From the NCBI GenBank assembly GCA_026874595.1, contig CM049317.1, positions 9,892,382 to 9,956,381 of the forward strand: DNA of 64,000 bases. The letters run 5' to 3'. This DNA comes from Sipunculus nudus (Eukaryota; Annelida; Sipuncula; Golfingiida; Sipunculidae). A program made the position numbers and the translations under genes. A model generated the notes under the pieces. It was not told the origin of the DNA and searched no databases. It was given only the letters and a program-made list of their open reading frames with translations. This document shows, piece after piece, positions 34,777 through 46,679 of the stretch (positions are counted from its first letter, which is position 1; every line of letters begins with the position of its first letter).

Positions 34777-36192
34777 CAGTGGGCTAATTCACAACAAGAG
34801 ACCTACGACAAGGTCAAGAAACTCATCACTGAGACACCAGTGCTAGCTTTCTACGATCCTACAAAGCCGCTAATGATCGAAAATGATGCAAGTGAATACG
34901 GCCTTGGCTCAGCTATATTTCAAGAGGGGAGACCAATCGCGTTCGCCAGTAGGACACTTACCGAAACAGAGCGGCGATATACCCAAATAGAAAAGGAAAT
35001 GCTGGCGGTGACATATGGCCTCACCAAGTTCCACCACTACATGTACGGGCGACATGTCACAGTCATTACGGATCACAAGCCCCTTGTGTCCATAAGGAAA
35101 AAGCCCCTCGCCAAGGCACCACGACGACTACAAAACCTTCTCTTGAAGTGTCAAGAATACAATTTTGAGCTAGAATACAAACAGGGGAAGGCCATCCCAG
35201 TGGCCGACACGCTTTCACGATCACCTGTGGACAAATCCAATGAAGAGTCCATTCGTCAAGTGTATTACACCCCACTCAACAGGAATCGCCGTCATGAGCT
35301 CAGAGTAGCAACAGCAGCTGACGATGATATGCAAGCATTGAAGGAAATCATAATGAAAGGGTGGCCTGACAACAAGACCGCCCTAAGCTCCACTGTCACG
35401 CCGTTCTTCGATTATCGAGATGAACTGACCGTACAAGATGGACTCATACTCAGAGGAGAGAGAGTTGTTATACCAGCTGGCATGAGAAGAGACATGAAAA
35501 AGAAAGTACATGCGGGACACCAAGGCATAAATTCATGCTTGCGCAGAGCCAGACAACTCATATTTTGGCCAGGTATGTCAGCTGACATAAGACAGTACGT
35601 AGAAGGGTGTAAAACATGTGCGCTGTACAAGGACCGACAACAGAAAGAGCCGCTTATCATGAATGAGATACCCGAGTTACCCTTTAAACACATAGCCACA
35701 GACATTTTTACACTAGTTAACCAAGATTACTTGGTAACAGTAGACATTTACAGCACATTCATAGAGGTGGACCCTTTAGAACGATCCACCACTGAAGAAG
35801 TCATAACAAAACTGAAACCACACTTCGCAAGACATGGAGTACCCGTTAAAGTGATGAGCGACAATGGGCCCCAATTTTCGTCGCGAGAGTTTGCAAAGTT
35901 CGCTGCAGAATGGGACTTCCTCCATGAAACATCCAGTCCAGGTCACAGCCAAGCCAATGGGGCAGCAGAGGCAGCCGTTAAAACAGTAAAAAGAATGTGG
36001 CGAAAATGTCTCAAAACGAGGGAGGATCCTTATATTGGTTTGCTTAACATACGGAATACCCCAACTGAGGGGACACAATCCAGCCCATCACAAAGACTTA
36101 TGGGAAGAAGGACCCGAACATTAGTCCCAACAACAGATGACGCTTTGAAACCTCAACATCACTCAAATGAGAAACACATCCTGGAAGCTTAA
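34777..36192 (+). pseudogene. pol, third part: RNase H and integrase
   Basis: In-frame from 34747, with homology from about 34777. RNase H: PLMIENDASEYGLGSAIFQ, ASRTLTETERRYTQIEKEML and VITDHKPL carry the D-E-D set. Integrase: HHCC zinc domain (HAGHQG...C.TC, about 35509-35625), catalytic D in HIATDIFTL, D in SDNGPQF, and E at 35968 in NGAAEAAVK. A TAA at 36190-36192 interrupts the frame before the C-terminal domain. Confidence 0.92.
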
Positions 36193-36541
36193 AGGGCCAA
36201 AGCAGCAGACAGACACACACATAAACGCAATCTGAAATCACTATCACCTGGAGATGGTGTGATGATACAACCAGGACATGGTCAGATTGAATGGTCCCCA
36301 AGAAAGGTCAATCGACATCTGAAAGGCAAAAGCTATGAGATCACGCGAAACGATGGGAGAATATTAAGGAGAACAAGACAACATCTTAGAGCCATACCTG
36401 AACACGAGGCATACGATGATAATGGTGCACCAATAGATGAAAACGGGGACACACAGACAAAATCCACTAACAAAAGAACAGAGGATATAGCCGACAACAA
36501 AGGTACGGAAAGTTGCTCTAACAAGCCTGAGGACAGACATG
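36193..36541 (+). pseudogene. pol, fourth part: integrase C-terminal domain
   Basis: The same frame continues after the stop: AKAADRHTHKRNLKSLSPGD, then GDGVMIQPGHGQIEWSPRKV, then ITRNDGRILRRTRQHLRAIP. These fit the GPY/F-like C-terminal module. It is cut at 36541 by the nested insertion. Confidence 0.85.
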
Positions 36542-37159
36542 GGGTCTATTACAGTTGTTAAATATAAATATAAACTTAAATATAAATATAAACTTATTTA
36601 TTTTACATGGATTGTACAAATAGTTATTATAACTAATCGAGGCACTCTCCATGGCTCCGGTGATGGCGTTCGGTAGTCTGCAGAGGTGGAGGAAACCGGA
36701 GTACCCGGAGAAAACCACCGGCCTTGGACGGGCAACTACAACCCACTCTCATAGCCACGCCGGGGATCGAACCCGGGTCGCCAGCGGAGATAGCCAAGCG
36801 TTTTACCACTCAGCTGTCCAGGCCCCTAGTTCTATTACTATTACTATTACTATTACTTTCAATTTCTGATATTACTATTACTATTACCACATTTTATCTT
36901 CTATTACTATTACTATTACTATTACTGGGGTATCTATTACTATTACTATTACTATTACATAAACTGATGGGAGGATTCTAGACTTTGCGCAGCCATGAGT
37001 GCTATAAACTAGCACTGCAATCACATTTTTATATTATATATTAATATCAGAAGCACCTATATCATCCAGTTACCTACACAATTTTCTTATACTGTGTCTG
37101 TCATTAACAATAAGCCTAATGATACTGGAGATCTTAAATATTTCAGCTTCTTTAATTCT

Positions 37160-37233
<74 letters not shown>

Positions 37234-38850
37234 AAACCTCAATGATTATTGGGGCGTTTCAAGTCGAAATTATAAGATAATTGTATGAACTCTTGAATAC
37301 ATGTAATTTAAAAGCAGCCCATTGTAAAGACCCTGGCATATGTATAATATTGATTTATAATTATATGCATACTTGTACATTTTTTATTATTTTCATATAT
37401 ATTTCACATAAATTTATTTTATAGTACATACTTCTGTTAAGATTTAATCTTCTTTCGCATAATTAATAAATAAAGATTTTCAGTGTAACTAAAAATGGTC
37501 TCCAAAGGAATTATTCATGATTCTGTCATATTAATATTTAGTATCAAAGCTGACAATTAAGTCCTTTATGTATGTATCAGGAGAGGAATTTTGGTAGGGC
37601 TGTGTCCTGTTTCTACTGTTTACATCAAGATTCTGGACACATTCTAAACTGGAGACAAAAGTACCCCATCTTCTCAAGTGTATATATATTCATTTGGATA
37701 TGATGCTATGTTTTATTTTATCACATAGTACATCTTGAGAGTGAACAGAGAGGTGGAAAAATTTAGGAATATGGAGAGTGATTTAAACTTATATCAATTT
37801 TACACAACAAATAAAATATTATTTATATCACTTTCACAATTAATTTGGTATTCAACAATCTCTACACTAAATTTTGTACATAACAGGATCTAATTATTTG
37901 ATATCAAAATTTCAGATATTAAATAATAAAATATTAACAGTTACTTATATTCTCATATTATATAATCAAATAAATTAATATCTTAAAAAAATTGTTCATT
38001 TAATTTTCAAAATATAAATTAACACAATTTTAGATACTGAATGAAGGTCTGCAAAATTGGTACTATGAAATAACAGACAAGTATTAAAAGAATTATTTTA
38101 AAAGAATATTTATATAAATTAAATAGATAATACATGTGCCTGCAGTATGACTTTATCAAAGTGACTGTAGTACTGGTATGAGTTTATATAGCATTGTAGG
38201 CTTCCATACGTTATGGGTAGTGAAAACACCATAAGCTTATCATGAACATTTTGGGTCTGCACTGCAACTACACCTGGTTCCATATTCTATTTTTCTTAAA
38301 TGTGTGTTATTGCAATCTGTATGATTAAAATGCAAACTGGCTTGTGAAAATAAATCTAGGTACATTTCAGAATATGCATATGGATTGATGGATGTGAGAT
38401 AAGATGTACATGTCAATATAATAATACACAATTTATCTGTCTCATAACATCAAACATTCCTCTGTTTTCCATGGTTTACTAATCAGTCAGATTGTGCCAG
38501 GTTACCTATTTGGCTGTGACCTGCTCTGTCCAGTACTCTTATGTAATTAGCACCAGTGGTCACCAGCAGTGTGGCAGCTGGCCCATGCTTGCCTCAACAA
38601 TAGGCACTTCCTGGGCAATTGCTGGACAAGAATTGAGTGTGTTCAGCATTATTTGCTGATATGCTTCATGATCAAGGGGCTCACAGGAAGTAATAGAAAG
38701 TAATATGTATTACTCTATTACTTTGCCTTCTGTTTCTATTACTATTACTATTACAGCTAAAATTTTTGAGTCTATTACTATTACTATTACTATTACATGG
38801 AAAAAGCTGTAATAGTCTATTACTATTACTATTACTTATTACTATAACCC
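36542..38850. mobile_element. 2.3-kb nested insertion with TATTAC arrays
   Basis: Begins GGGTCTATTACAG and ends TTACTATAACCC. CATG is present at 36538-36541 and at 38851-38854, consistent with a 4-bp target duplication. The short inverted ends are GGGT/ACCC. Direct arrays of (CTATTA)n flank the body on both sides: 36833-36957 on the left and 38736-38845 on the right. The body has no ORF, a 69-bp (TA)n at about 37163-37231, and a SINE near the left end. It separates pol codons on either side, so it post-dates the retrotransposon. Not assigned to any superfamily. Confidence 0.65.
36600..36827 (-). mobile_element. tRNA-derived SINE
   Basis: On the minus strand it starts GGGGCCTGGACAGCTGAGTG (A-box-like TGGTAAAACG follows), then B box GGTTCGATCCC (about 36763-36774), then GGGTTGTAGTTGCCCG and TTTTCTCCGGGTACTCCGG. 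It ends CATGGAGAGTGCCTCGATTA and an ATAAATATAAAC-type tail. The same head, GGGTTGTA and CATGGAGAGTGCCT tail occur in the copy at 46967-47165. It resembles the bivalve tRNA-SINE families. Confidence 0.8.
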
Positions 38851-38990
38851 CATGTCTGCCTGAGGAGGAGATATCCCAGGCTAGCAGAGATGCCCAGGAA
38901 ACAGAGATCGAGACAGTGACCAAGAAAACCTCCAGGGGGCGAACAATAAAACTGCCTGTACGACTCCGTGTTGACCTTGGGGCAAAGTGA
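38851..38990 (+). pseudogene. pol C-terminal tail, beyond the insertion
   Basis: LPEEEISQASRDAQETEIE, then TVTKKTSRGRTIKLPVRL, ending RVDLGAK and TGA at 38988-38990. The basic S-R-G-R-T-I-K-L-P motif is typical of the last residues of Ty3/gypsy pol. It is separated from the rest by the nested element. Confidence 0.7.
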
Positions 38991-39260
38991 AGATAAAGTG
39001 CTTACAAAGACTGTTTAATTCATAAGTAATTTTTCATCACAGAAAGACTTTGCATAGTAAGAACTCAAAATCCTTTATTAGTAATTAAAAATAATTCTTT
39101 CATGTACAACCCAAACTGTACATCATAAACATACTAATTGCTATTAACAGAACCTCATACGAAGTCGTGCTATGAGAAGCATTACCAAAACACCAAGATC
39201 ATATGTGGTCTTCATTCAGTTCAAATAACCCAAAGCTTTTATTTTTTTTTGTTCTTTTAG

Positions 39261-39269
39261 AAAGGGAGA
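39261..39269 (+). other. Polypurine tract
   Basis: AAAGGGAGA directly abuts the TGTTACG of the 3' LTR; it is the plus-strand primer site for reverse transcription. Confidence 0.85.
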
Positions 39270-39472
39270 TGTTACGTATATTAAAATTAACATTAATAAC
39301 ACTTGGTTTTGTTTACATAAGCGAGCCTAGTAATTACCGTAAGCAACAGCATCACTCTCGCAAGCGGCCCCAGCCGCCCGCTTAGTTCAGATATGTAATT
39401 TGATGAATACAGATGTTCTTGTCAACTGAATCTGAGTCTTATTGTTTGTGTGAAAGTATAAAACACGCAACA
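39270..39472 (+). repeat. 3' LTR
   Basis: 203 bp, same ends as the 5' LTR, followed by the target duplication ACCAC. Confidence 0.97.
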
Positions 39473-39704
39473 ACCACGACAACATTTTATGCGACACCTG
39501 TTTTGTCTTAGTGGACATGAAGACCAGATTCTGAACAACTGCCCTGTGATCCTTGATAATAATTATAATTAACATTAATAAAAAATATTTGTTATAATTA
39601 TCATTATATTTCAAGTTCACTTTTTAAAAACACAAGTAAAGACTAAAGTGTTTTTAAATTTATAATCAAGTTATATTTTTCATGCAATTTTAACTTAACC
39701 TCAC

Positions 39705-39900
39705 CTGATGTTTCTTCTTGAGCGGAAACTGTGACTAATTATGTGATATCCTGGAAAGCTCAGGACGATTTTGTAGTTTCCCTGTACTTTCGATGACAAT
39801 GAATGCTGGTAACTAAGCTTCTTTATCAAGCAACGCTGGACGTTTTTCGCACCTGTCCGGTTGTCAACATTTTAATCCGGGCTTTTCCTTTATAAAGCAG
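39705..39900 (-). other. Candidate non-coding first exon (FAIM?)
   Basis: On the minus strand an exon-like segment ends in AACATCAG|GTGAGG (donor from 39704). It lies in a stretch of higher CpG than the flanks. No frame is clearly coding. FAIM's first coding exon needs an upstream exon and this is the first good donor to its right. An RFX-like GTTGCCATGGAGAT lies upstream at 40058-40071. The link is inference. Confidence 0.3.
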
Positions 39901-40896
39901 TCCCGCGGTGAATTTGAGATCGGGCAATGACAAAATTATTCCCTAATTCTAGTTCGACTGGCTTCTTTTTGTGTATTTACCACACATTACTGCATTTCAA
40001 TTAGCCAGTGATATTTCAAACACAAGCAGAACAAGCATTCGTGTGTGTTTCGTCACCGTTGCCATGGAGATAAAATGTGTTTGCAAATATGGCTGCCTTG
40101 ACGCAGTCAACTTGGCACATGGGAGTTTGCTAAATATAGGCACACTCTGGCATACGCAGCATGCTTTAATGTCACCGATCAATGATATTTGTGCCTAATG
40201 TGTGTGTCCTTGAGTTAGGGGGACTAGAAATGTCATTGCCAAGGAATTGTCGATCCGCATGCATACAATAAAAATACAATACAAATTGTAATCAACAATT
40301 TGCAACAGCTCTAGATTTATAGGTCCAAATTTACATAGAACGGTAGGCCATAAAAGTTAAAAAAAAAATGTGAAAAGCCCAGAGGAGCCAATGACATTTG
40401 CTATGGAAGTGTTACCATAACGAATATGCATAAGAATGGAGTCATAAAAATGAAGGGATTTCAGTTGCATATTTTTTTAACATTTAGTTTAAAATACTAA
40501 ACATTTAAAGCACTTTGATGAATTAACATATAATTCACATATTTATAAAAGTATAGTAACAATGTGTTTATAAAAATTATAGATTTATAATTATTTCCAA
40601 ATAGATAAAATTACACCTGCATCACAAGAGTAAAAGAATATCAAAATTACATAACTGCAAGGATATAAGAATATACTGTACCGGTATTAGCCCGATTTAA
40701 TTGGACTCGACAATATTATCAGGCCCTGCCATATATTGAGTTCGATAGCTATACAGTGAGGGTTTCTACAATATAAGCATCAAACTACACACTACCCAAT
40801 GCCCTTGTAAACCATGCAGTGTCAACAGGTTTTTATTACCCCGTGCCAGCGCGCGTCACCCTTCGATCAGAGCTGAGCCTGTTGAAACAAAGGAAG

Positions 40897-40997
40897 TGCT
40901 TATTTCCACCTCCCGGAGTGGAAATAATTAAGGTCTTGGATGCTTATTTCCACTCCCCCCAGGGGTTGAAACAAAATTAAAGATTGCTTATTTCCAC
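40897..40997. repeat. 44-bp periodic repeat, 3 copies
   Basis: TGCTTATTTCCAC occurs at 40897, 40941 and 40985, exactly 44 bp apart. The spacers share GAAACAAA/GAAATAATTAAGG but are otherwise diverged. Confidence 0.8.
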
Positions 40998-40999
40998 AC

Positions 41000-42230
41000 C
41001 TGAAATATATTGATATAAAAGTTAAATGTTTGTAAGTTTTGAAAGTCATTTACAACAGCTCTATAAAGGATCGCATTGGGTGAATATATAATGGAAGAGC
41101 GTTATTTGTCTTACATTTTTATCCAAATTGGTGACAACAGTCTAATTATGACTGTTACATGCATCCTATAATTCTTTGTAGTTCTGGTTTTTCTTAGACG
41201 AGTTCACATATTTTAGCATTTCAGTCATGTCATTCAAATTGTTCAGGACAAAATCAGTTGCGGGATAATATTTTGAAATACCAGAGCAGTGGGTGCTGGT
41301 CTTGTGCAACTGATTAAACTTTACCTTTGCAGTAGGCACTGAGCAAGTGCTGGTCTTGGCATGTCGAGACAGACTCTAGACTAGCCCTACTGGTGAGGTG
41401 CTTATAATAACCACCTACTGATAAGGACTGAGCCAGGAATAAAGTGTTGTCATAACATTTCTCAACCCTATTTGAGCTACCTGAGGCACTTACTCTCATA
41501 CTAAGTGTAAGTCTATAAATGTATTAAACAAAAAAGTTGGCATATTTTAACTATTTGCATAAAAATATACATTTAATTTGTCTTGAAAAACTTGGTCACA
41601 CATGTAAGGGACCGCCTCCATTTTTTATGCTATCTTCTATGCATGTAGGCTTACATATAGATCTGCAGAAAGCCATTCCGGTTTCGGACCACGTACGTGG
41701 GGGGACAATCTTAAAAAAAATTCTGTGTTGGAGCTAACCCGGCCGGTCGAGACTTTTGGCTGCGGCTGGAATTTTTTTTTACTAATCTGCATTTTATTTG
41801 GTATCTGATCTGCCGCAAGCGAACCTGGCCCCGTAAAAATCTGTCTCCTTGTGCTAGAACAATAACCCTTCTATTAGGCCTAAATTCTAAGATGCTCTTA
41901 ATTTCCATAGCCCCCCCCCCCCCCCCAATAATGAAAGATATAGCCCCACTCGACGTTGCCGATCTTTTAATTTGAGCCTAAAAAAATTATAGTCTGTTTG
42001 TGTCTATATACCTAGGACAATCGGTACACTCGTGAGCGAGAGGGGAAAACTGCCGGGAAACCGCTACCAAATTTCGTTACACAGGCGAAACAGCATTAAA
42101 AAAAATATTGAGCAATTAGAAATAGTTCTTATTTGATTACAAATAAAGCGGAAGCTAATCGTTGTCACATTTAATGAAAGTTTAAGTCAAAGTCGACATT
42201 CATACTGTCAACCGACTGAAGTTGGCATTC
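41000..42230. other. No gene seen
   Basis: AT-rich with a poly-C tract near 41912-41926. Short frames only, none with a recognisable motif. Confidence 0.4.
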
Positions 42231-42247
42231 AATCCATGTGACACGTT

Positions 42248-42420
42248 GATTTGCATAAACACGTGCCGCGCCCACGCAAACGTTCTCGTGATTCTTCATG
42301 ACTATTTTGGCGGGAAAATGTTCATTGACATCGTGTCGCTTACGGTGTTTCTAATTTTTTAGCTACGGTCACGGTGGCACCGTGGGAATATAAAGCAAAT
42401 AACGCGGGCCTTTTCAATTA
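42248..42420 (+). promoter_or_regulatory. Promoter-like cluster: octamer, E2F site, TATA
   Basis: ATTTGCAT (octamer) at about 42249-42256, TTTTGGCGGGAAAA (close to the E2F consensus) at 42305-42318, and ATATAAAG at about 42388-42395. The spacing would suit transcription to the right from about 42420. The ATG at about 42436 opens only a short frame (MSNARSPHIPMFGIAGIA), so no gene can be assigned. Confidence 0.3.
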
Positions 42421-42619
42421 AACCTGCAACTGACGATGTCTAACGCCCGATCTCCACATATTCCGATGTTTGGTATTGCAGGAATTGCGTAAATTCAACA
42501 GTTCTATGGCGATCATGACAGGGCTTTGCGAGCAGACCGGTAATTGACGAATTGTTTCTATCCAGCCACAGCTGATAAAAAACGCATAAAATTTTAGCAA
42601 CCGTCTTTTCTGGTTGTGA

Positions 42620-44900
42620 TTCTTTTTAACTGTCTTTGTTAAATTATTTCATTTTATTTTATTAATAGCCTTTAAAGTAAGCTGATATATCCTGACGGTA
42701 CGGCGTTTCTTGTTTAGACGTATAGATAAGATGGAGATCAACATTGCTCCCTCAGTCATTAATTACAGAAAAATTAAATATGTTATTTACAAGAGGATTT
42801 AAAAAAAAGAAAGTGACAATAGACTGGAAAAATATATTTAAAAAATAAGGCTTTATGTCAATGAGTAATATTACAAATATTAGTAATTATAATAAAATGT
42901 CTTAAGTTACACACAAGTGCATGGTATATATCAGAGTATGACCCGTCAGATGCAAAAAGTCGATGTCTGTGACATTTTTTTATGCGTGGCATCAGATAAC
43001 TGGCACTAAAAATCAAACAAAAGAAACTTATTTTTTTTTTATAATAAAAAAAAAAATAAAATTGTCTGCAAATCTGTGTGAGATCCAGAAAAAGGCTTAC
43101 AGGCCTAATGCCAACTAGTGCAATGTTTTATAAATCAGTTATAATGTTTCTATGATAACATACCTGACCATTATCGGAGAAGTACTCATTTACTTTTCAA
43201 ATACGTATATGTTCGACAGGTACATGTACAAACAAAAAACTGAAACAGTTTGAACCCGCGTACAGGATTTAAAGCTTGTAATAAAACAAAATCTATTCAG
43301 AGATACCTTGCTGTGCATGTTCCAATGGTATCGAGGCGAGGAAAAAATGGAGTACGGGTATGTAATATGACATAAACCCTCAAATATGCTATAATATTCG
43401 GCAAAAAAGGTGTAGTAAACTCTAGATCCTCATTAAAAATTCCTTCCTTACCTGATGACTCTTATGGAACCAATTTTAGCCCAAACACAGAAATTTTTAA
43501 GATGGTTTCAAGGTCTTAAGCATGCACCTCAGCTGAGATACATATGAATTCACAATCTCCAGGGCTTGCTTCCTGTGATCTACAGTAAGACCACTGAAGT
43601 CAGTTAAGTAACTTAAATAGTTGTATAAATATATACGAGTATACATCTCTTTCCATTGTTAATTTAAAACCACAGGCGCTTGAATCCTTATTTGTAATAA
43701 AGTCTTCATATGTCTAAATATGATTATATTACAAGTGATAACACGGTAATACCATTTTATTATTGGGTTGTTTGACCTGATTTCCTCTTAGTATCTCTAA
43801 AAACATTGGAGATATGAAGAAATTATCATTAATAGGTATTCAAGCGCCTGTAGAGCAACAAATACCGATATAAAATCTCTGCTGCATGGCACCCAGTGAA
43901 GAGGTAACTTAATTCATGACATTTAGTAGCCTACATGCACAGAACTTTTAAAATAACAGAACATATGCCTATACGCTATGTGTATTACGTTAATTAAAAC
44001 ATGTATATACTCACGTGCCGCATCCATATGAAATATTACAAGATATCCCAATTAAAATGGCAAATTAGTTTGCCTTTGAAGATCAGTTCCACATTTATAC
44101 CTTCCTTTTTCGTTTCTGTTTTTGTATGTCCTCCGACAGCAGTAATTTGAAAGAAATGTTCGCTACTGAGTGTGTTGTATTGAAGTAAACTTCAGCGCTT
44201 TCGACGGAGCATAGATAGGGCTGTACTTCGCGTAAATTTACTTAGTCGAGGTGCGTGAATGTGAAACGGTATAGAAATTAATGTGCATTAGTGGTTTATG
44301 ATAAGTCGTAAAACTTAAATAAACAAGAGTGATGAAATTTACGTGATGGAAACGTCCGAGACAAGTCCTTACGAAGAAAAACTAAATACGGAGCTAACAG
44401 TTTTACGAGGCCAGCTTTGTATAAAGTTCTGAAGACTGTCCCACATTTAATCCCAATATCGAACATTTCATTTTATTGACTTCGGACCGTTCATTCATTG
44501 TTTTTATACACTTCGCAGCACTCAGGTTGTGAGCTGCTATATAGTCACCATGTAGAAGTAAAGTCTGTGTGCAGACATATATTTTGTGTATAAGGTGATT
44601 TGGTTAAGTTATATTTTTACTCAGAACAGCCAACCAAACTTTACTACCGAAGAGTTAGCAAATATTCTAATTTCCAGTTGTGTGGTGTTTGGCAGTTACC
44701 GTTTATTCAAATCAATGTTTGTGTATCCTTTATTAACTGTTATAGACGTTTGAAATTAAAGATTATTACTGTCTAAAGTAAAGTGTCCAGCATTTCGACT
44801 GCAGTAATTGACATTTCAAGTATCATGCTGCTACCATTTACATCTTTATTTCTAGGTCTTTTTTCTGCAGACTTGTGGATATCGATCATAGATATTAAGA
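42620..44900. other. No convincing gene
   Basis: AT-rich. The only protein-like short frame is at 44345-44431 (METSETSPYEEKLNTELTVL, 28 codons), without a clear donor or partner exon. Confidence 0.35.
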
Positions 44901-44929
44901 AAAGAAATAATAAGAATTCCGTTTTTAGC

Positions 44930-45955
44930 CCTCAGCCCTCAGGCTGACGGGCTATTGTCGTCACCCATGCAAGCTGTCCGTTCGACCGTTTGTCCGGCGT
45001 CCGTTAACTTTTACCTTGTGAGCGGGATATCTCGAAAAGGATACACCGTCAGAATTTTATTTCCTCGGTAAAGATGTATATCGACAAAATCTCGGTCAAG
45101 GTTCGAAGACTGGTGACCTTGACCTATTTTTCTACGTTTTAGGGCTGATTATAGAAAAACACTTAGAAGCTTATGTCTAAGGAACCATTGGGGGGATTTT
45201 TACAAAACTTACTATGGTCATTACGACTAAAAGTCTGTACCTGCTCCACAAGTTTGGTGGCGCCACCTACAATTTATGATTTTTTACGAATTTTTATCGG
45301 ATTTTTCAAATTTGGCCTTGTGAGCAGGATATCTCTAAAAGGATTAACCACAGGAATTTTCATTCTTTGGTGATGAAGAATACCGACAAAATCTTGGTCA
45401 AGTTCAAACATGGGTGACCTTGACCTAATTTTCGACATTTTAGAGCGGATTACAGACAAAGACTTAGAATCTAATTTCTCAGGAACCATTGAATCTTACT
45501 ATGGTCATTGGGACTAATGGTCTGTTCCTGCTGCACAAGTTTGGGGCACCACCTACTGTTTCTGATTTTTCAATGAATTTTTATCGGATTTAAACTTTTA
45601 GCCTTCTGTGCGGGATATCTCCAAAGGTATTCAACACAGGAACTTCATTTTTTCAGTGCTATTGCATATTTACAATATTTTGGTAAAATTTAAAGATGGA
45701 TATTCTTGACTGACTTATCGAGGTCACAGAACTTATAGAATAGAAAATAACTTAGGAGCTTATTTCTCAGGAAGCATTTGGTGGATTGTTATGAAACATG
45801 GTATATACCTCTCCAATTTAAATTTCTAACATATACAGATATACATCCGCATGACAACAAATATTTTGTACTTGTAACTGCATGTAACCACCTATAAACA
45901 CTGTTCTTTTGGCTGAGGGCTTTTATCAGCTTTTGCTGATATTCTAGTTAGAAAA
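44930..45955. repeat. 1-kb repeat element with ~300-bp internal repeats
   Basis: Starts 'AGCCCTCAGCCCTCAGGCTG' and ends 'GGCTGAGGGCTTTTATCAGC' then TTTTGCTGATATTCTAGTT; AGCCCTCAGCC/GGCTGAGGGCT form short inverted ends. Inside, units start CCTTGTGAGCGGGATATCTC at 45013, a variant at 45317 and another at 45602. Each also contains GACCTTGACCTA (first two units) and TTACTATGGTCATT. No long ORF. Confidence 0.75.
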
Positions 45956-46583
45956 TATATACATATCCCGAGGAAACTCTCTATACTTTGTATGTTTTAT
46001 CACGTGACCGTTTGTGCACATGTCAGTACACATAATTAGTACACAAATGATCCGCGGCTGATTGACTTTGTATAGTCTTCTATTTTAAATCTTTATTGTT
46101 TTCTCAAGAAGGATTTGGAGTTTTCTTCCGAATTATTAGACTTCTTCAATCCTTTAATAATTAAATATCTGCAATATTATAAATTACTTACAATAAATAC
46201 ATGTATGTACAATCATTAACAGAAATTTTTGGTGCCTTTGTTGAAGTCGAACCTATAATTAATGCACACACATAAAAAAAAAATTCGTAAATATTTTATC
46301 AGTTAATGCGTGATTTGCAAATACCAATGCGTATTTTTTTATAATAAACTCTTTAAAATCGCCTTCTTGCTTGATGTTTATGATAAACAACCAAATAATT
46401 CTCAGTTTAATTGATAAGGAGATTCCTGTAACGCTTGGATGATCAACTGTACATATTTATATATTAAAAGCAGTGGCGTCAATTTTTCTTCCAGGGTGGG
46501 GGGGGGGATTAATTTGTATATTTACATACACACTCACATATATCTTTTTTCAGCATCTCTGAGTGACATATTCAACTCTATAT

Positions 46584-46618
46584 TCCCTTAATTCCTAACT
46601 GGAAGATTGGTATGTTTA

Positions 46619-46679
<61 letters not shown>

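Larger units (their letters stand above)
32092..39472 (+). mobile_element. Ty3/gypsy LTR retrotransposon with nested insertion
   Basis: Complete in outline: 5' LTR 32092-32294, primer site, gag-pol, polypurine tract, 3' LTR 39270-39472. It is flanked by a perfect 5-bp target duplication, ACCAC (32087-32091 and 39473-39477). The LTRs differ at 5 of 203 positions, pointing to a fairly recent insertion. Domain order is gag, zinc knuckle, protease, RT, RNase H, integrase, as in Ty3/gypsy; no envelope gene was seen. The copy is defective: a -1 shift near 34.36-34.40 kb, a second disturbed site at 34739-34785, a stop at 36190, and a 2.3-kb insertion in the pol 3' end. Without that insertion the element is about 5.1 kb, usual for the group. 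If the 39.7-kb exon is real, the element lies in FAIM's first intron, antisense to it. Confidence 0.95.

Noticed and set aside
36724-36981. 85-aa frame with long Leu runs
   Set aside because: Translation of the SINE and TATTAC arrays; no gene.
44345-44431. Short frame starting METSETSPYEEKLNTELTVL
   Set aside because: Protein-like composition, but it ends after 28 codons with no convincing donor and no partner exon; kept only as a note.
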